64,000 nucleotides of DNA. Origin: Astropecten irregularis (lineage: Eukaryota > Echinodermata > Asteroidea > Paxillosida > Astropectinidae). Position numbers and translations under genes: made by a program. The notes below the pieces were generated by a model. The model saw only the letters and a program-made list of their open reading frames with translations, searched no databases and was not told the DNA's origin. Positions 10,601 through 21,690 of the stretch are shown in pieces; position 1 is the stretch's first letter, and the number at the start of each line of letters is the position of its first letter. Location of the stretch: contig OZ020259.1 of assembly GCA_963971285.1 (NCBI GenBank), positions 7,936,001 to 8,000,000 on the forward strand, written 5' to 3'.

Positions 10601-13260
10601 TTACATTTTCCCACAATTTACAAATTTCCTTTGAGCAATATTTTACATAGATTCCGTGATGTTTACCTTGATGCCCATTTCTTTCAACAATAGACGCAGA
10701 GAAGCTGCAACAATAATAAACAGAATGGACGAATTCACCTTGCTTTCTCTGAGAGTTTAAGCTGTACACGTTAAACACAGCTGTTCTTTAAATCAGAATG
10801 AAATTCATCCGCTCCTCCTTCATCACAAAATAAGCTGCCCAAACCTAGACTTTATTTCCATAACAATGTTTTGCATCATTTTTGACGTTTGTATAGTATT
10901 GAGTCATTTGAATATTAGCATTTCGTAACCAACTGGTATAGAAGAGAGCCATTTAAAATTGAGGTGTTGTGTTACCTGTCAATGAACCACCAGCTAATTC
11001 TCCCAATGCAAAGAATACCAGTGCAGTCGCCACACCCCGACTACAAGACACTGTCTTCAGGATTTGCTCGGACACGCAGGGGAGGAGAGGTGGTGATGTC
11101 CCAAGACTCAAGCCATTTACTACGGCTAAAAATCCAAGACCAATGTAGTTTCCTGCAACGACTGGGTCCAGCATGAACGCACCACAGTTTAAAAGAGCAA
11201 GACAAATGTACAACTGCACTGGAGTGATATACTCAAGATGGAGGATTGGTCCACATAGGATCCGACCAACGAGAGTCCCAATTCCCCCGGCTGTGGATAG
11301 GAAAGCTGCCTGCTGGCTTTCAATATCTCTGGCTATGGCATGGGGAACAAGGTAGATCATCCATCCGCTGTACATTATTCCAAGAAGAAATACAACAAAG
11401 ACGAACACTGTGAAGTTAGGTTCTTCCCATAATACGTCAATAGAAAGCATCTTGCAAAGACCCTTCCATATGTTCCTGAATTGGGTCCACAGAATCTCTC
11501 TCTTGGTCATACCAATCTGTCGTGTCTGCTCCCGTTTGCCAAAATCACAATGAAGAGCCACATAATCCGCCGAAGGTGGTTTGAGCAAAGCTCCAAAAAC
11601 GCACACATTGGCGTTAACGGCAGCAAATATTATCATGGTTCCTCGCCAGCCGTATATTGCGATCAGGAATTCCGTCAGCGGAGGGTAAACCATCATTCCC
11701 AAAGCACATCCAGATGCACGTATTCCCACAGGGATCGCCAATTTACCACGATAATGGATTAGCTGGCTAACTAGTGGTGGAATGAAGGCCAAGCAGACAC
11801 CAATCCCTGTGGAAAAATTTGCGATAAATTATACGTTAGAACGAATGTGACAAATAATAGTTTGAACTAATTAGGTGTTTGGGTTCAACCCCAGCGCCTT
11901 TTATTATTGTAGGATTTGTATTTATCAATTTCTTCCCAAACTTGTCAGCAAGACTTCTCAATGGTAATACGTTTTGTGGTCGCACTTAAAACATTCTCAA
12001 TAAACCATTACTGGGTTTAAGTACAACACTTAACATCCAATACAAAATCACCTTCGTAGTATATTTTCCCAAAACGGTATTAGTCGAAACCTCTATCTCC
12101 ATGGTAATGTTAAACTGTCGTACTCATCCACGCACCTCCAATCTCGTTTTGACTTACCCCATACAACGATGAAGAGTGCGAATTGGCCAACATTTTGCAC
12201 GAATGAAATTGCGAGAAAGGAAAGTAACATGATGGCTCCCCCTCCGATGACGAGTCGTCTTGGGCCGTAATTCTCCGTCAGGATATTCACCAGTGGCGCT
12301 GTGTTGAGGGGATCAAATCAAACAGCAAAATCCAAATCAAATGATGTTTTGATTATTTGATTATTGAAAGACAATGACACCAATTCTGGAGAATAACACG
12401 CACAGTGCAGTGAGAGAAATGACTTTCTTTTATAACATTTTGATAAACAATCCTGGAAACCATTCCGTTTAGTGTGTTGAGCAGAAATGTTAGATTCACT
12501 TTGGCAGTTGAATTTGCATTTTTTGCCAGTTATTAAAGGAAAAACGTTGTAACTTTATTATACGTTTCCTTAGAAAAATAACATATTAGTGTGCTTGGCA
12601 ACCATACTTTTTTTATTTGGCTATAAATCGGGATTAAAGAGTGAAAAAAACAAGAAAACAAGCCCAAGAGATTTCTCTTACATAACCAAATAATCCCGAG
12701 TTTAATTTGATGTAGTTATAGATCTTTTGGACGACACTTTTTTCACGAGGAAAACCATGATACACAGTTACTGCAATGTCTATCGTATAATTATGTTCAG
12801 CATTCATACCCAGAATGTAGCATGTAGTGTGTGCCGCAGCCATGGCAGTACCAACTTCCCCAATGGGACAACCCAGAGATTCTTGAATGGGCAATATGAA
12901 AATACCAAAGCTCTTGAATGTTCCTAACTCGAAGAAACCGGTGAAGAAACCCACAGCCGTCAGTTTCCATCCATATGTGTCTCCTTGGCTGAAACAGTCC
13001 TATGAAAAATTAAACGATTTACAGTCAGAAAAGGTTTTATTGAGGGATCAAACTAAGCAAAGTGTACACTGTCTACATTTTCGGTAACAATCTCAGTAAC
13101 ATGTTGCCCAGGTACGTTGTTGCTGAAAATTGTAATTGTTTTCAAAGAATTATAAAAAAAAAATGCAGATGACTGTTAACGATCGTCCGTGACTATAATG
13201 CCCTATACTGATACTATACAGAGCTCTACAGTAAATAATTATATTCAAAGTTACCTTCAT
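7609..13260 (-). CDS. Monocarboxylate-transporter-like protein (SLC16/MFS), five coding exons, 429 aa
   Basis: The coding exons on the minus strand are 13260-13255 (ATG AAG only), 12999-12810, 12298-12158, 11806-10976 and 7730-7609, with the stop TGA at 7611-7609. The donors are AAG|GTAACT, CTGG|GTATGA, TGGG|GTAAGT and ACAG|GTAACA; the matching acceptors end in CATAG, ACACAG, CCACAG and TACCAG. All phases agree (0,1,1,1) and the sum is 430 codons. The protein has about 12 hydrophobic segments. The first segment follows DTYGWK, a variant of the family's DGGWGW signature. The loop HYRGKLAIPVGIRASGCALG corresponds to the conserved YF-RRxLAxGxAxAG motif. The large central loop follows PPSADYV. 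The segment SCSRGVATALVFFALGE lies before the last helix pair. Known members are plasma-membrane carriers for monocarboxylates, thyroid hormone or aromatic amino acids; the substrate here is not predictable. The two-codon first exon is inferred from phase and position only. The 3.2-kb last intron is full of MITEs. Confidence 0.85.
8061..8520. repeat. Imperfect inverted repeat in the transporter's last intron
   Basis: GGCCAGAACCAAAGATAATATAGCGATACGCGCAAGATGG-type sequence from 8061 recurs inverted at about 8470-8515, where it reads CATCTTGCGCGTAGCGCTATATAATCTTTGGCC. The arms are about 40-90 bp with mismatches and no coding content lies between them. It is probably a foldback MITE; no target duplication was found. 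Confidence 0.5.
8637..8876. mobile_element. 240-bp MITE with GGGAGAC termini and TA target duplication
   Basis: It begins GGGAGACACATTAGCG and ends GAAAGTCTCCC, and both ends are flanked by TA (8635-8636, 8877-8878). An internal GGCGTCTCCCTATTA at about 8700 repeats the end motif. TA duplication suggests a Tc1/mariner-type parent. Confidence 0.55.
9324..9684. mobile_element. TTAA-flanked MITE (piggyBac or Kolobok type)
   Basis: The termini AGGTAGTATCATACTTTGG and the inverse CCAAAGTATGATACTACAT are flanked by TTAA at 9320-9323 and 9685-9688. The TIRs extend about 20 bp strongly and further weakly. There is no ORF. TTAA target sites are characteristic of piggyBac and Kolobok elements. Confidence 0.7.
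10075..10495. mobile_element. GGGGCCGTCCATAAAGTACG MITE, copy 1
   Basis: The left end GGGGCCGTCCATAAAGTACG and the inverted right end GTACTCTATGGACGGCCCC are each next to TTA. The ends are followed by long G runs (near 10104-10126 and 10387-10405) and by GCGTACGCC(A/G)TGCGTAC palindromes. It lies in the transporter's last intron. A second copy is at 22384-22892. The interior is non-coding. Confidence 0.7.
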
Positions 13261-13482
13261 GATGCACCTATTGGATACCTTTAGGTGTTAAATATCACTG
13301 TCACTGACAACTAGAATTGTAGTCAAGAACAGCGAGACCGGGACCCGAAGTGTCGAGGCCAATGGGGGAACTACAACACTGCTTTACAACGTGCAACCTT
13401 ACTGTTGAAGCGCTGGCCTACTAACTGTTTGCCGTACGATAAAGAAAAACATTTCCAACACTACGTGTACATGAATTGCATA

Positions 13483-13750
13483 CGGAAGTGCATTTAGGAC
13501 ATGAGTTAACACAAATGAGGGGCCTGCCATTCCGCCCGGGCGGATTAACAGCGGAATGGGGACATACCGAGATGTATGTCTCGTGGTAGCCTATGTGTTA
13601 TTTGGCTGTGCCCTTTACTGAAATGGACATGAGTGCAGAACAGTTAACCGCCCGGGCGAAATAGTAATTCGCCCGGGCGAAATAGTAATCCGCCTGGGCG
13701 GAATAGCAGGCCCCTAATTTTATTTTACTCATGTCCTAAATTCACTTCCG
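13483..13750. mobile_element. MITE with TA target duplication and CCGCCCGGGCGG palindromes
   Basis: The outer ends CGGAAGTGCATTTAGGACAT and the inverse ATGTCCTAAATTCACTTCCG are flanked by TA (13481-13482, 13751-13752). TIRs run about 60 bp through AGGGGCCTGCCATTCCGCCC. The right part has three tandem 21-bp units of the type CGCCCGGGCGAAATAGTAAT. The element sits about 220 bp upstream of the transporter's predicted start codon, so it lies in or near that promoter. Confidence 0.65.
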
Positions 13751-14096
13751 TAACTACACCTCTCACGGGAATCCATCGTCACAGTTGAGAGAGTCTTTTC
13801 AGGAAAACAAAGCAGATCCCTGTATTTGATGGGAAACAACATCATATGAGGCTATAGACTTTGCCGAGACTGTTACAATTAACAGACGTTATACATAATT
13901 ATTTCCACTTTGCCATATTTGTACATGAAAATAATGGTCTGGTGATTATTTTTTATTCTGAATTATTTAACCAAAAGGAGAGAGAAGCGATAATATTTCA
14001 TTAGCTCTTGTGAAGATTGTATAGTTTATTGAGTTATTTTAATATGTTGTTAGTGGATCACCAACCGCGATAAACGTACAAGAAATATGTAAGGTT

Positions 14097-14440
14097 TATG
14101 TTTTACCTTTCAATGAACCACCGGCTAATTCTCCCAAAGCAAAGAAAGTGTCCCCACACCCCGATTACAAGACACTGTCTTCAGGATTTGCCCGGACACG
14201 CTGGGAAAGAGATGTGGTGTCGTCCCAAGACTCAAGCCATTTACTACGGCTAATAATCCAAGACCAATGTAGTTTCCTGCAACGCCCGGGTCCAGCATGA
14301 ACGCACATCAGTTCATCATAGAAAGACAAAATTTTCACTGGAGTGATGTACTCAAGATGGAGGATTGGTCCACATAGGATCCGACCAACGAGAGAACCAA
14401 TCCCCCGGCTGTGGATAGGAAAGTTGGCTATCTGGCTATG
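14097..14440 (-). pseudogene. Truncated duplicate of the SLC16-like gene's largest exon
   Basis: The minus-strand sequence matches the 3' half of the exon 11806-10976, including VGRILCGPILHLEYITPV, then the segment for NYIGLG and the exon end GGTTCATTGA followed by a GTAAAA donor-like sequence. Deletions shift the frame several times (for example in the SRGVATALVFFALG region). Similarity continues into the flanking intron (GTATAGT.TATTGAGT.ATTT), so this is a DNA-level segmental duplication and not a retrocopy. The other exons were not found. Confidence 0.8.
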
Positions 14441-14479
14441 GCGTGGGGAACAAGGTAGATCAGCCATCCGCTATCATCC

Positions 14480-14932
14480 TTCCACACACAATTAAGCGTG
14501 ACTATTTTGGTCGCGTTCCAAATCTCGACCCAAATAGTCGCGGTTTTTTTTTTTTTTGGTCTGTGTGAACGTGCCTATTAATACCCTTGAGGTTCGATTC
14601 ATCGATGGTTTACTGTACGTCACAATATAAAGGTGGTTGATGTAATCTGCTTGCAAACAAAGGCATCGCAATGTGGTGAAGTGAAGTAGTTGTTGTGAAA
14701 GTGTACATCACGTTTCGTTGATAATGGAGACTTTGGTTTGGAGAACCGGTCTTCAAGTCAACAGCGCAGACGGAAAACAACGCGCGCATGCTCACAATTG
14801 CGTGTGCGTGCGCTGTTGACTTGAAGACCGGGGCCCTTTTCCAAATCTCGGCTCCGGCTCCGGCTCCAAACTTTGGGCGCCATATTGGAGCCGCAAACCA
14901 AATTCAGACTCCGGCTTGGGCTTCATTTTGTA
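14480..14932. repeat. Intergenic stretch with two palindromes and GGCTCC repeats
   Basis: GACTATTTTGGTCGCG (near 14500) is followed by its inverse-like GACCCAAATAGTCGCGG, then a T12 run. CCGGTCTTCAAGTCAACAGCGC (14747-14768) has a precise inverse at 14811-14832. The downstream CGGCTCCGGCTCCGGCTCC at about 14850 reappears inverted at 22085-22105 as GGAGCCGGAGCCGGAGCC, which marks a dispersed repeat. No gene was recognised. Confidence 0.5.
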
Positions 14933-14933
14933 C

Positions 14934-15406
14934 TGTGGGAGAATGAAGGAGTGATAAGATGGATAATCAATGTTTGTTAATGTTAACACTCACCCACTTA
15001 AATATCCTGGTATGGAACGGCAATGCGAACGGGCGATCCGCTAGTAGCGATTGGTAGTCGATCCATACAGTGCGTACACATACGCACAGCGTTCAATGGG
15101 GCGACGGTCTGGGGGCGAATTGCCCGACCACACACGTGCCTGGGGTTCGAGACCGAGAATTCCTCTTTACTTAAGAGTCAGTTAATAATTAACCGTCACT
15201 GCACGGTTCACGATAAACACAAAAACAAAACAATTCTCCTCGAATGGGAAATGTGAAAAATGATGCGCGAAAACTCGCGAAAAGGGTTGAAAGTTGATGA
15301 ACAAAACTCCGTAGCAACCGTGTGCAACGAAATTATATGGCGGAAGGGAAGTCATTAACATAATCGTGTTGCTTTGCGTGACCTTTGCAGGTCAAGGGTC
15401 ACTACA
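14934..15406 (-). repeat. 3' LTR of the gypsy element
   Basis: On the plus strand it runs TGTGGGAGAATGAAGG to GGGTCACTACA, with TG..CA ends. It matches 19566-20057 with substitutions and small indels. The polypurine tract lies immediately beyond 15406 on the minus strand. Confidence 0.85.
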
Positions 15407-15477
15407 TTAGCCCCCTCTTAGATGGTGAGGACATACAAAAGAAGGATGAACCATCGATGGTTGGAGGAGCCGGAAAT

Positions 15478-15882
15478 TCAGTCAATGTTGATGAACTCCA
15501 CATAGTGTTTGGGGAAGAAGACATGACGACCAGAGCGGGTTGTCTTGGCAAGAGGAGGCGATGAAGGTGTTGCTGAAGGTGGAGGAGGTGGTGCAGGTGA
15601 CGGTGTGGATGTGGTCATCCTCGGAGATGGAGGGAGGATGGTGGGTTGGGCATCGGTTGAGCTGAAGGTGGCAGTACTACTGTCGGATTTGTCATCCAGA
15701 TATGCTACCTTGAGGCGATCAATGCTGACCCGTTCGCGTTTGTTGGCGATGGACAGGGTGAAGAACTTGTCGTTGCGGCTGAGGACGGGGAAGGGCCCGT
15801 TGTATGGTGGTTGGAGGGGTTTTTCGGACAGCATCACAGCAGACATAGACATGAGTGCATGTGTGAAGGTCCTTGGGCACAC
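15478..15882 (-). pseudogene. C-terminal region of gypsy pol (post-integrase)
   Basis: This frame encodes a segment with PPYNGPFPVLSRNDKFFTL, the integrase C-terminal strand region that follows the catalytic core in Ty3/gypsy pol. A Pro/Ser/Thr-rich tail then ends with stop at 15478 just before the polypurine tract. The preceding part of the integrase is in another frame, so a frameshift lies near 15880. Confidence 0.7.
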
Positions 15883-16991
15883 AGGCAGCCGTGGATGTTA
15901 CTCGACGTGGCGAGGCTGGTGAAAGCTGCGACATGTGATTGGTGAGGCGGTCAACAACCCAAGATCCAAAAGGGGCGTATCGGAAGATGGAGAGACGAAC
16001 TGACCTGGAAGGCGCAAGGTAGTACCAAAAACCAGCTCAGCTGGAGAGCATCCCATGTCAGATATGATGGTGGCGCGAATACCCAGAAGAGTGATGGGGA
16101 GGTATTCTGTCCATCGAGAAGGGTCAAGATGGAACTTCAGCGATGCTTTGAGCTGTCGATGGAAACGCTCAACGATGCCGGTTGCATTGTGGGTGGTAAG
16201 ACGTTGTTCGCGTGCGAGTAGCGCCTAGAAGTTTGGTGAGATTGCTGAACAGTGCAGATTCGAACTGACGACCTCTGTCCGTGGTGATAGTGGCTCGGGC
16301 TCCGAATACGGAAACCCATCTGTCAATGAAAGCCTTAAATGGCTCAAACTAGTCTCTGTTGGAAACGGGCGTCTGGTGTGCGGAAGGTGCCAAGTTGAGC
16401 TTTGGTATGACGATGGACCTTTGAGCGTTGGCATGAAGAACATGTGCGAGCCAAATGGTGGATATCGCGTTTGACACCTGGCCATACATAGCGAGCTCTC
16501 ATGAGCTTCTCCGTGGCTCTGGCGCCTGGGTGAGATAACCCATGAATGGCATGGAACACCTTGCGTCGATGCCTGGCAGGGATGACTGGACGTGGGTTGT
16601 CTGATGAGATGTCACAACGGATGGTGCCATCAGCTGTGGGAAGGGGGAAGCTCTTGAGAATTAGGCTCGAAGTAGCTCGTTGCAAACCTGCAATCTCGTC
16701 GTCCCCAACCTGGTCAGCGGCAATCTGGGCAAAGTCGATCGTGTCGTCGAATATGGCACCGATGTCAGGGCGGGACAGTGCGTCCGCAACAACATTGTCA
16801 GTGCCAGCGATGTGACGGATGTCCGGTGTGAACTGTGAGATGAAATCCAAGTGGCGGATCTCACGAGGAGAGTGTCTGTCTGGCTTGGAATGCAGAGCAC
16901 GGGTAAGCGGTTTGTGGTCGGTGAAGATGCAGAAACGCCGTCCGTCAAGCATGTGCCGGAAGTGTCGAATGGTCAGGTACACCGCAAGCAA
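15883..16991 (-). pseudogene. gypsy RNase H and integrase remnants
   Basis: The ORF starting at 16991 shows the RNase H motif FCIFTDHKPLTRALH and a late DNVVADALSR motif, then an integrase HHCC-type zinc finger (HPG..., C-SSCQRSK). The frame is lost near 16344. The integrase core continues in a different frame, with a TTDRG aspartate motif near 16280 and a VERFHRQLK glutamate motif near 16160. Sequence between the zinc finger and the TTDRG motif is shorter than usual for the family, suggesting a deletion. Confidence 0.75.
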
Positions 16992-17276
16992 CTCGCGGCC
17001 GAAGGTACTGTATCTGGACTCAGCTGCCGTGAGCTTCCTGGAGAAGAAAGCGATGGGTTGATACTACCCTTGGTTGCCCTGCTGGAGCACTCCGCCGAAG
17101 GCTGTGTCAGACGCATCGACGACGAGGCTCAACGGTAAGTCGACGTTTGGATGGACAAGGAGGGTAGTGCTGGACAGAGCATGCTTGATGTCGTCGAAGG
17201 CCTGCTGGTGAACATGAGGTGTCCAGTCAAGAGGCTTGCGAGGTGTGCTGTCGTGAGCCGCAAGAAGCTAGGTCAT

Positions 17277-18600
17277 TTAACGGGGCGAGGATGCGAGCAC
17301 AGTGAGTGATGAATCTCCAGTAGAAATTGACCAGGCCGATGAAACCGCGCAACTTCTTGGTCGAAGTTGGAAGAGGAAAACCGTTGATGGCTGAGACCTT
17401 ATCGGCGAGTGGGCGGATGCCATGCTGTTATGGTCAACGTGATGTCCCAATAATTGAAGCTGGGGTACGCCAAAGAGGCACGTACTTGGGTTGATCACAA
17501 CGCCATAGCGTTGCAACCTGTCAAAGAGAAGACGGAGATGCTGCTCGTGCTCTTCGGGCGATGTGCTGGCGACAAGGATGTCATCCATGTTCACGTACAC
17601 GAATGTGAGGCCACGGACGACCATGTCCATGAAACGTTGAAAAGTCTGGGCCGCATTACGCAAACCAAAAGGCATGCGTACAAATTCGTACAGACCGAAA
17701 GGTGTGACGATGGCGGTCTTGTGAATGTCGGCCGGGTCGACTGGAACTTGGTGGTACGCACGAACTAAGTCGATCTCGCTGAAAACTGAGCAACCAGCCA
17801 AATAAGATGCAAAGTCCTGCAAGTGGGCGATGGGATAGCGATCTGGAACTGTGACGCGCTTGAGAGCTCGGTAGTCCCCACACGGACGCCAATCACCAGG
17901 GGTCTTTTTGGGGACCATGTGGAGAGGACTGGACCAGTTGCTGCCTGACGGCCGAATGATACCCAAATCCAACATGTGATTGAATTCGTCCTTTGCGATG
18001 GCTAGGCGGTCAGGGGCAAGACGGCGAGGTCTGGCTGTCACAGGTGGGCCAGTCGTAACGATGCATTGGGTGATATCATGGCGAATGGGTGCATTTGCGG
18101 ATGGTGTTTGAGTGAGTTGTGGAAAGTCTTGAAGGAGCAAATGATATGGTGACTCACCGATGGGCTGAAATAAGACCGGGCTGACAGGTGTGTCTGGAGC
18201 AGCAATTCCTGAGACTGACAGGCTGGTGGTGGTGTAAATAAGCCTGCGTCTGGAAACATCTACGAGAAGACCGTAGTGATGGAGGAAGTCGGCGGCCAAT
18301 ATCGGTGTAGGTGTATCCGCAAGAAAGAAAACCCAGCGACATGTACGTCTGAGGCCAATGTCGAATGTCACAGATCGTCGACCGTAAGTGGGTATGCTTG
18401 TACCGTTGGCAGCCTGCAGAGTGAAGGAGGACGGGTGTTTCCAGTCGACTAAGCTGGGCGGGAAGATGCTGACAGCTGCCCCCGTGTCTACCAGGAATTT
18501 CCGTCTATTGTGAGGATCATAGATGAAGAACAGGCGGCCAGGTTTGGTACCAAGAGGAAATGCCGCAGCTATCCCCTGGTGGACTCGTTTCCCGGCTGAG
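17277..18600 (-). pseudogene. gypsy protease and reverse transcriptase
   Basis: The frame holds the aspartic protease motif [10 protein letters not shown] (near 18490), then reverse transcriptase with [44 protein letters not shown] and the catalytic box NMDDILVAS near 17590. In most relatives the position before MDD is Y or L; here it is N. The frame ends early near 17410 at a shift before the RNase H frame. This is retroelement replication machinery and not a host gene. Confidence 0.85.
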
Positions 18601-18609
18601 CGGCATAGG

Positions 18610-19565
18610 AGCATGGTGGAACACATTTGAGGGCCTCGGCACCATAGCGGTGGTGATACCAACACTTGGTCGAAGATGCAGCAGCAGCAGGAGGGGTCGG
18701 TGCACGGTCTTTGTTGGTCGAGCGTGGACGAGTCGTCCAGGACGACTACGGCTTTGGCTGCGAGCTCTTGACCGGCTTTTGTTTTGGGCCTGCATGGAGT
18801 TGACCTGCGTTGCGAGGTGGGCGAGTTGGTCGCAAAGTTCCGCGAGATCACCAGATGGAGGTGGAGAAGCGCTGGTTGGGGTAATCGCGTTGATAACCGG
18901 AGGCACGTAGACTTCCAGGATGCGGTCTGCAAGGGAGGCTAACTGGTCCAGGGGGACCGTGTCAAGGGAGGAGGCAAGCACAAGTTGAGCATTTGCGGGA
19001 AGGCGTTGGAGAAATAGTTGCTTGAAGATCCCCTCTTCTAGCTTCCTTTCACCAAGGAGTAGACGCATACGGCGCAGCAACTGTGAGGGCTTCCTATCCC
19101 TGAGCTCCTCCTCGGTGAGTAGCAGCTGAAGGCGCTTCTGCTCAGAGGCAGAAGTGCGGCGTATCATGGCTTCCTTAAGCTTCTGGTAGGGGTTTTCTGC
19201 AGGGGGCTGATGACCAAATCCCGTACCTCTTGGATGATTTCAGGCTGGACTGAAGCAAGGATATGGGAGAACTTTGTGTCCTCACGATGGATACCTTGAG
19301 TGTGGAATTGAGCCTCTGCTTGGGCGAACCAAATCAATTGGTCGGCTGGCCAAAAAGGTGGCAGTTTGAGGGAGAGAGCCCTATCTGTGGCTTGTCTGCA
19401 AGATTTGGAGCGGCAGCAGCCGCTGGAACGGCACTTTGTTCCATGGTGATTGATCACAGATGGCAGGGACAATGCTGGCAACTGTAGAAGTGGCCGCGAA
19501 ATGTGACCGTGAAGCTCAAAATGTCGGCGAAATACGGTGCAAAAGTTCAATGTCTGGGTCACCAC
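18610..19565 (-). pseudogene. gypsy gag remnants
   Basis: The first frame begins after the primer-binding region and contains PPFWPADQLIWFAQAEAQF, the conserved gag segment of this Ty3/gypsy group. A shift near 19166 leads to a second frame with RDRKPSQLLRRMRLLLG and FKQLFLQRLPA, also typical gag. A third frame carries a zinc-knuckle-like CWYHHRYG...KCVPPC at about 18613-18672. At least two frameshifts break it. Confidence 0.75.
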
Positions 19566-20057
19566 GGTAGGAGAATGAAGGAGTGATAAGATGGATAATC
19601 AATGTTTATTTATGTCAACACTCACCCACTTAAATATCCTGGTATGGAACGGCAATGCGAACGGGCGATCCGCTAGTAGCGAGTGGTAGTCAATCCTTAC
19701 AGTGCGTACACATACGCACAGCGTTCAATGGGGCGAACTCAGTTACGACGGTCTGGGGGCGAATTGCCCGACCACACACGTGCGTGGGGTTCGAGACCGA
19801 GAATTCCTCTTTACTTAAGAGTCAGTTAATAATTAACCGTCACTGCATGGTTCACGATAAACACAAAAACAAAACAATTCTAGAATGGGAAGAGTAACAA
19901 ATGATGCGCGAAAACTCGCGAAAAGGGTTGAAAGTTGATGAACAAAACTCCGTATCAACCGTGTGCAACGAAAACAATGGCGGAAGGGAAGTCATTAACA
20001 TATTGAGTTTCGTACGGTGTTGCTTTGCGTGACCTTTGTAGGTCAAGGGTCACTACA
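19566..20057 (-). repeat. 5' LTR of the gypsy element
   Basis: This is the partner of 14934-15406. It keeps the CACTACA outer end, but the inner end is mutated to GGTAGGAG where the other LTR has TGTGGGAG. An extra CTCAGTTACGA-type 11-bp block lies near 19736. Confidence 0.85.
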
Positions 20058-20061
20058 GTAC

Positions 20062-20635
20062 GAAGCAGAAATCGGGTCAACAAGATTGGAACACATAACA
20101 TGGAATCTGATGTATTTTTCAGAAGCTAACATGTTTCCGATTTGGATGCAATTCTTAAAACATAACATGTTTTCCGATTCGAATGCATTCTTCAGCTCCG
20201 AATGCCCACAAAACAGCATACAAAAAGCCGTAGAGTGTGTGTTAGGTTTTACGTAATTTCATCCGATTTTTCATTTCATCCAATAGCACTCCGCACTTGT
20301 GCTAAAAATAGCACACTAACTCAGACAAACATTGCAACCATGCAAATGTCAAAGTCAAAGATGGCCTAATAGTAAAAAACAAAAAATATGACGGCCACAA
20401 TGCCAGTCGTGACGGTTGTGTATAAACGATGACAACAGTCAAAATCGAAGTACATTATGCTTAATTTCCATTTCCTCCTCGCAACAACCAAGTCGACAAC
20501 GTACGGTCTGAAACGTAAACAACACCGCTCCAAAAATCTTCTACGGAGCTGTTGCTATGGCCGCAAGTTGTTCGTTTGTAGGCCTAGTTTTAGGGCTACT
20601 CTAATGTATTAAGTTCGCCAGTCTGAAACCAAAAT
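20062..20635. other. Intergenic, no gene recognised
   Basis: No ORF with recognisable motifs and no clear tandem repeat was found. AACATGTTT(T)CCGATT is repeated twice around 20128-20175. Confidence 0.35.
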
Positions 20636-20639
20636 CTGA

Positions 20640-21690
20640 ATTGGGTCGACCTTAGCCCCACACATAGAGATGTGATGGCTCTTTCTTAAAATCTGTCTCT
20701 CAGCCTGGTCGCCATTCACAGCCCTACTTCAAGACATGACTTAAACGCGCAATATCCAAAGTGCAGAATTGTCACAAACTTTCGATTTGAATATCTTCTC
20801 AAATAAAGAAGACTGGATAATTTCACTTACACTTTCGTATTCCTCAAACTTTGATTTTTTACACCAGCCCCTTAAAAATTTCCAAAACTGTACAATTTCC
20901 CGTGAATTTCACCGTAAAAATCCCAGGCTGTAGAATTGATTACCGACAGTGGACGTCGCCATCTTGAAAAATGACGTCATACATCTCTTTTCAGGGCACC
21001 CGACGAGACATGCACATGTTAATTTTGTGACATACAAAACTGGTCCCCATTTAAACCGTTCTTGCATAGGGGATGAGCAGGGAACCAATGGAGTGATCGC
21101 CTGTCGGGTACCTAGCAGTGGCGTCACCAGACTTTTGAGTCTGGGGGGGGGGGGGCACAAGGGGGGCACTAGCAATTGTTGGGGGGGCACCGCTACAATA
21201 TATATTATATTTTTTTTCACCAACCCAAACCTCAAATGGGGGGGGGGGGGGGCACGCGGGGGGCACGAGGTTTTCCAGGGGGGCCCCCCCCTTGGCGACG
21301 CCACTGGTACCTAGCCTTCTGACACACGAAGCATTGCTCATCATTTTTCAAGATGGCGACGTCCACTGTCGGGATTCAATTCTACAGCCTGGGATTTTTA
21401 CGGTGAAATTCACGGGAAATTGTACAGTTTTGGAAAACTTTAAGGGGCTGGTGTGAACAATCAAAGTTTGAGGAATACGAAAGTGTAAGTGAAATTATCC
21501 AGTCTTCTTTATTTGAGAAGATATTCAAATCGAAAGTTTGTGACAATTCTGCACTTTGGATATTGCGCGTTTAAGTCATGCCTTGAAGTATGGCTGTGAA
21601 TGGCGACCAGGCTGAGAGACAGATTTTAAAAGAGCCATCACAGCCCTATGTGTGGGGCTAGGTCGACCTAGGGTCGCTCCTAAACTATTT
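20640..21690. mobile_element. Foldback element with about 340-bp inverted arms
   Basis: The left arm (about 20640-20982) and right arm (about 21335-21685) are inverse copies. They share, for example, GAAGACTGGATAATTTCACT and its inverse, and TCAAGATGGCGACGTCCACTGTCGG and its inverse. The spacer of about 350 bp holds the hAT MITE at 21116-21306. No transposase and no clean target duplication were seen. Confidence 0.8.
21116..21306. mobile_element. 191-bp hAT MITE with perfect 8-bp target duplication
   Basis: It starts CAGTGGCGTCACCAGAC and ends GGCGACGCCACTG. GTACCTAG flanks it at 21108-21115 and 21307-21314. It contains several G9-G13 runs. TIR and target-duplication length fit hAT. Confidence 0.85.

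Larger units (their letters stand above)
14930..20061 (-). mobile_element. Ty3/gypsy LTR retrotransposon, both LTRs present, coding region decayed
   Basis: Two LTRs (14934-15406 and 19566-20057) bracket gag-pol remnants on the minus strand, in the order gag, protease, reverse transcriptase, RNase H, integrase. GTAC flanks the element at 14930-14933 and 20058-20061, a 4-bp target duplication. A primer-binding-like TGGTGACCCAGACATTG follows the upstream LTR, and a polypurine tract AAGAGGGGGCTAA precedes the downstream LTR. Several frameshifts separate the reading frames. LTRs differ by indels (an 11-bp one near 19736) and many substitutions, so the insertion is old and the copy looks inactive. 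Confidence 0.9.
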
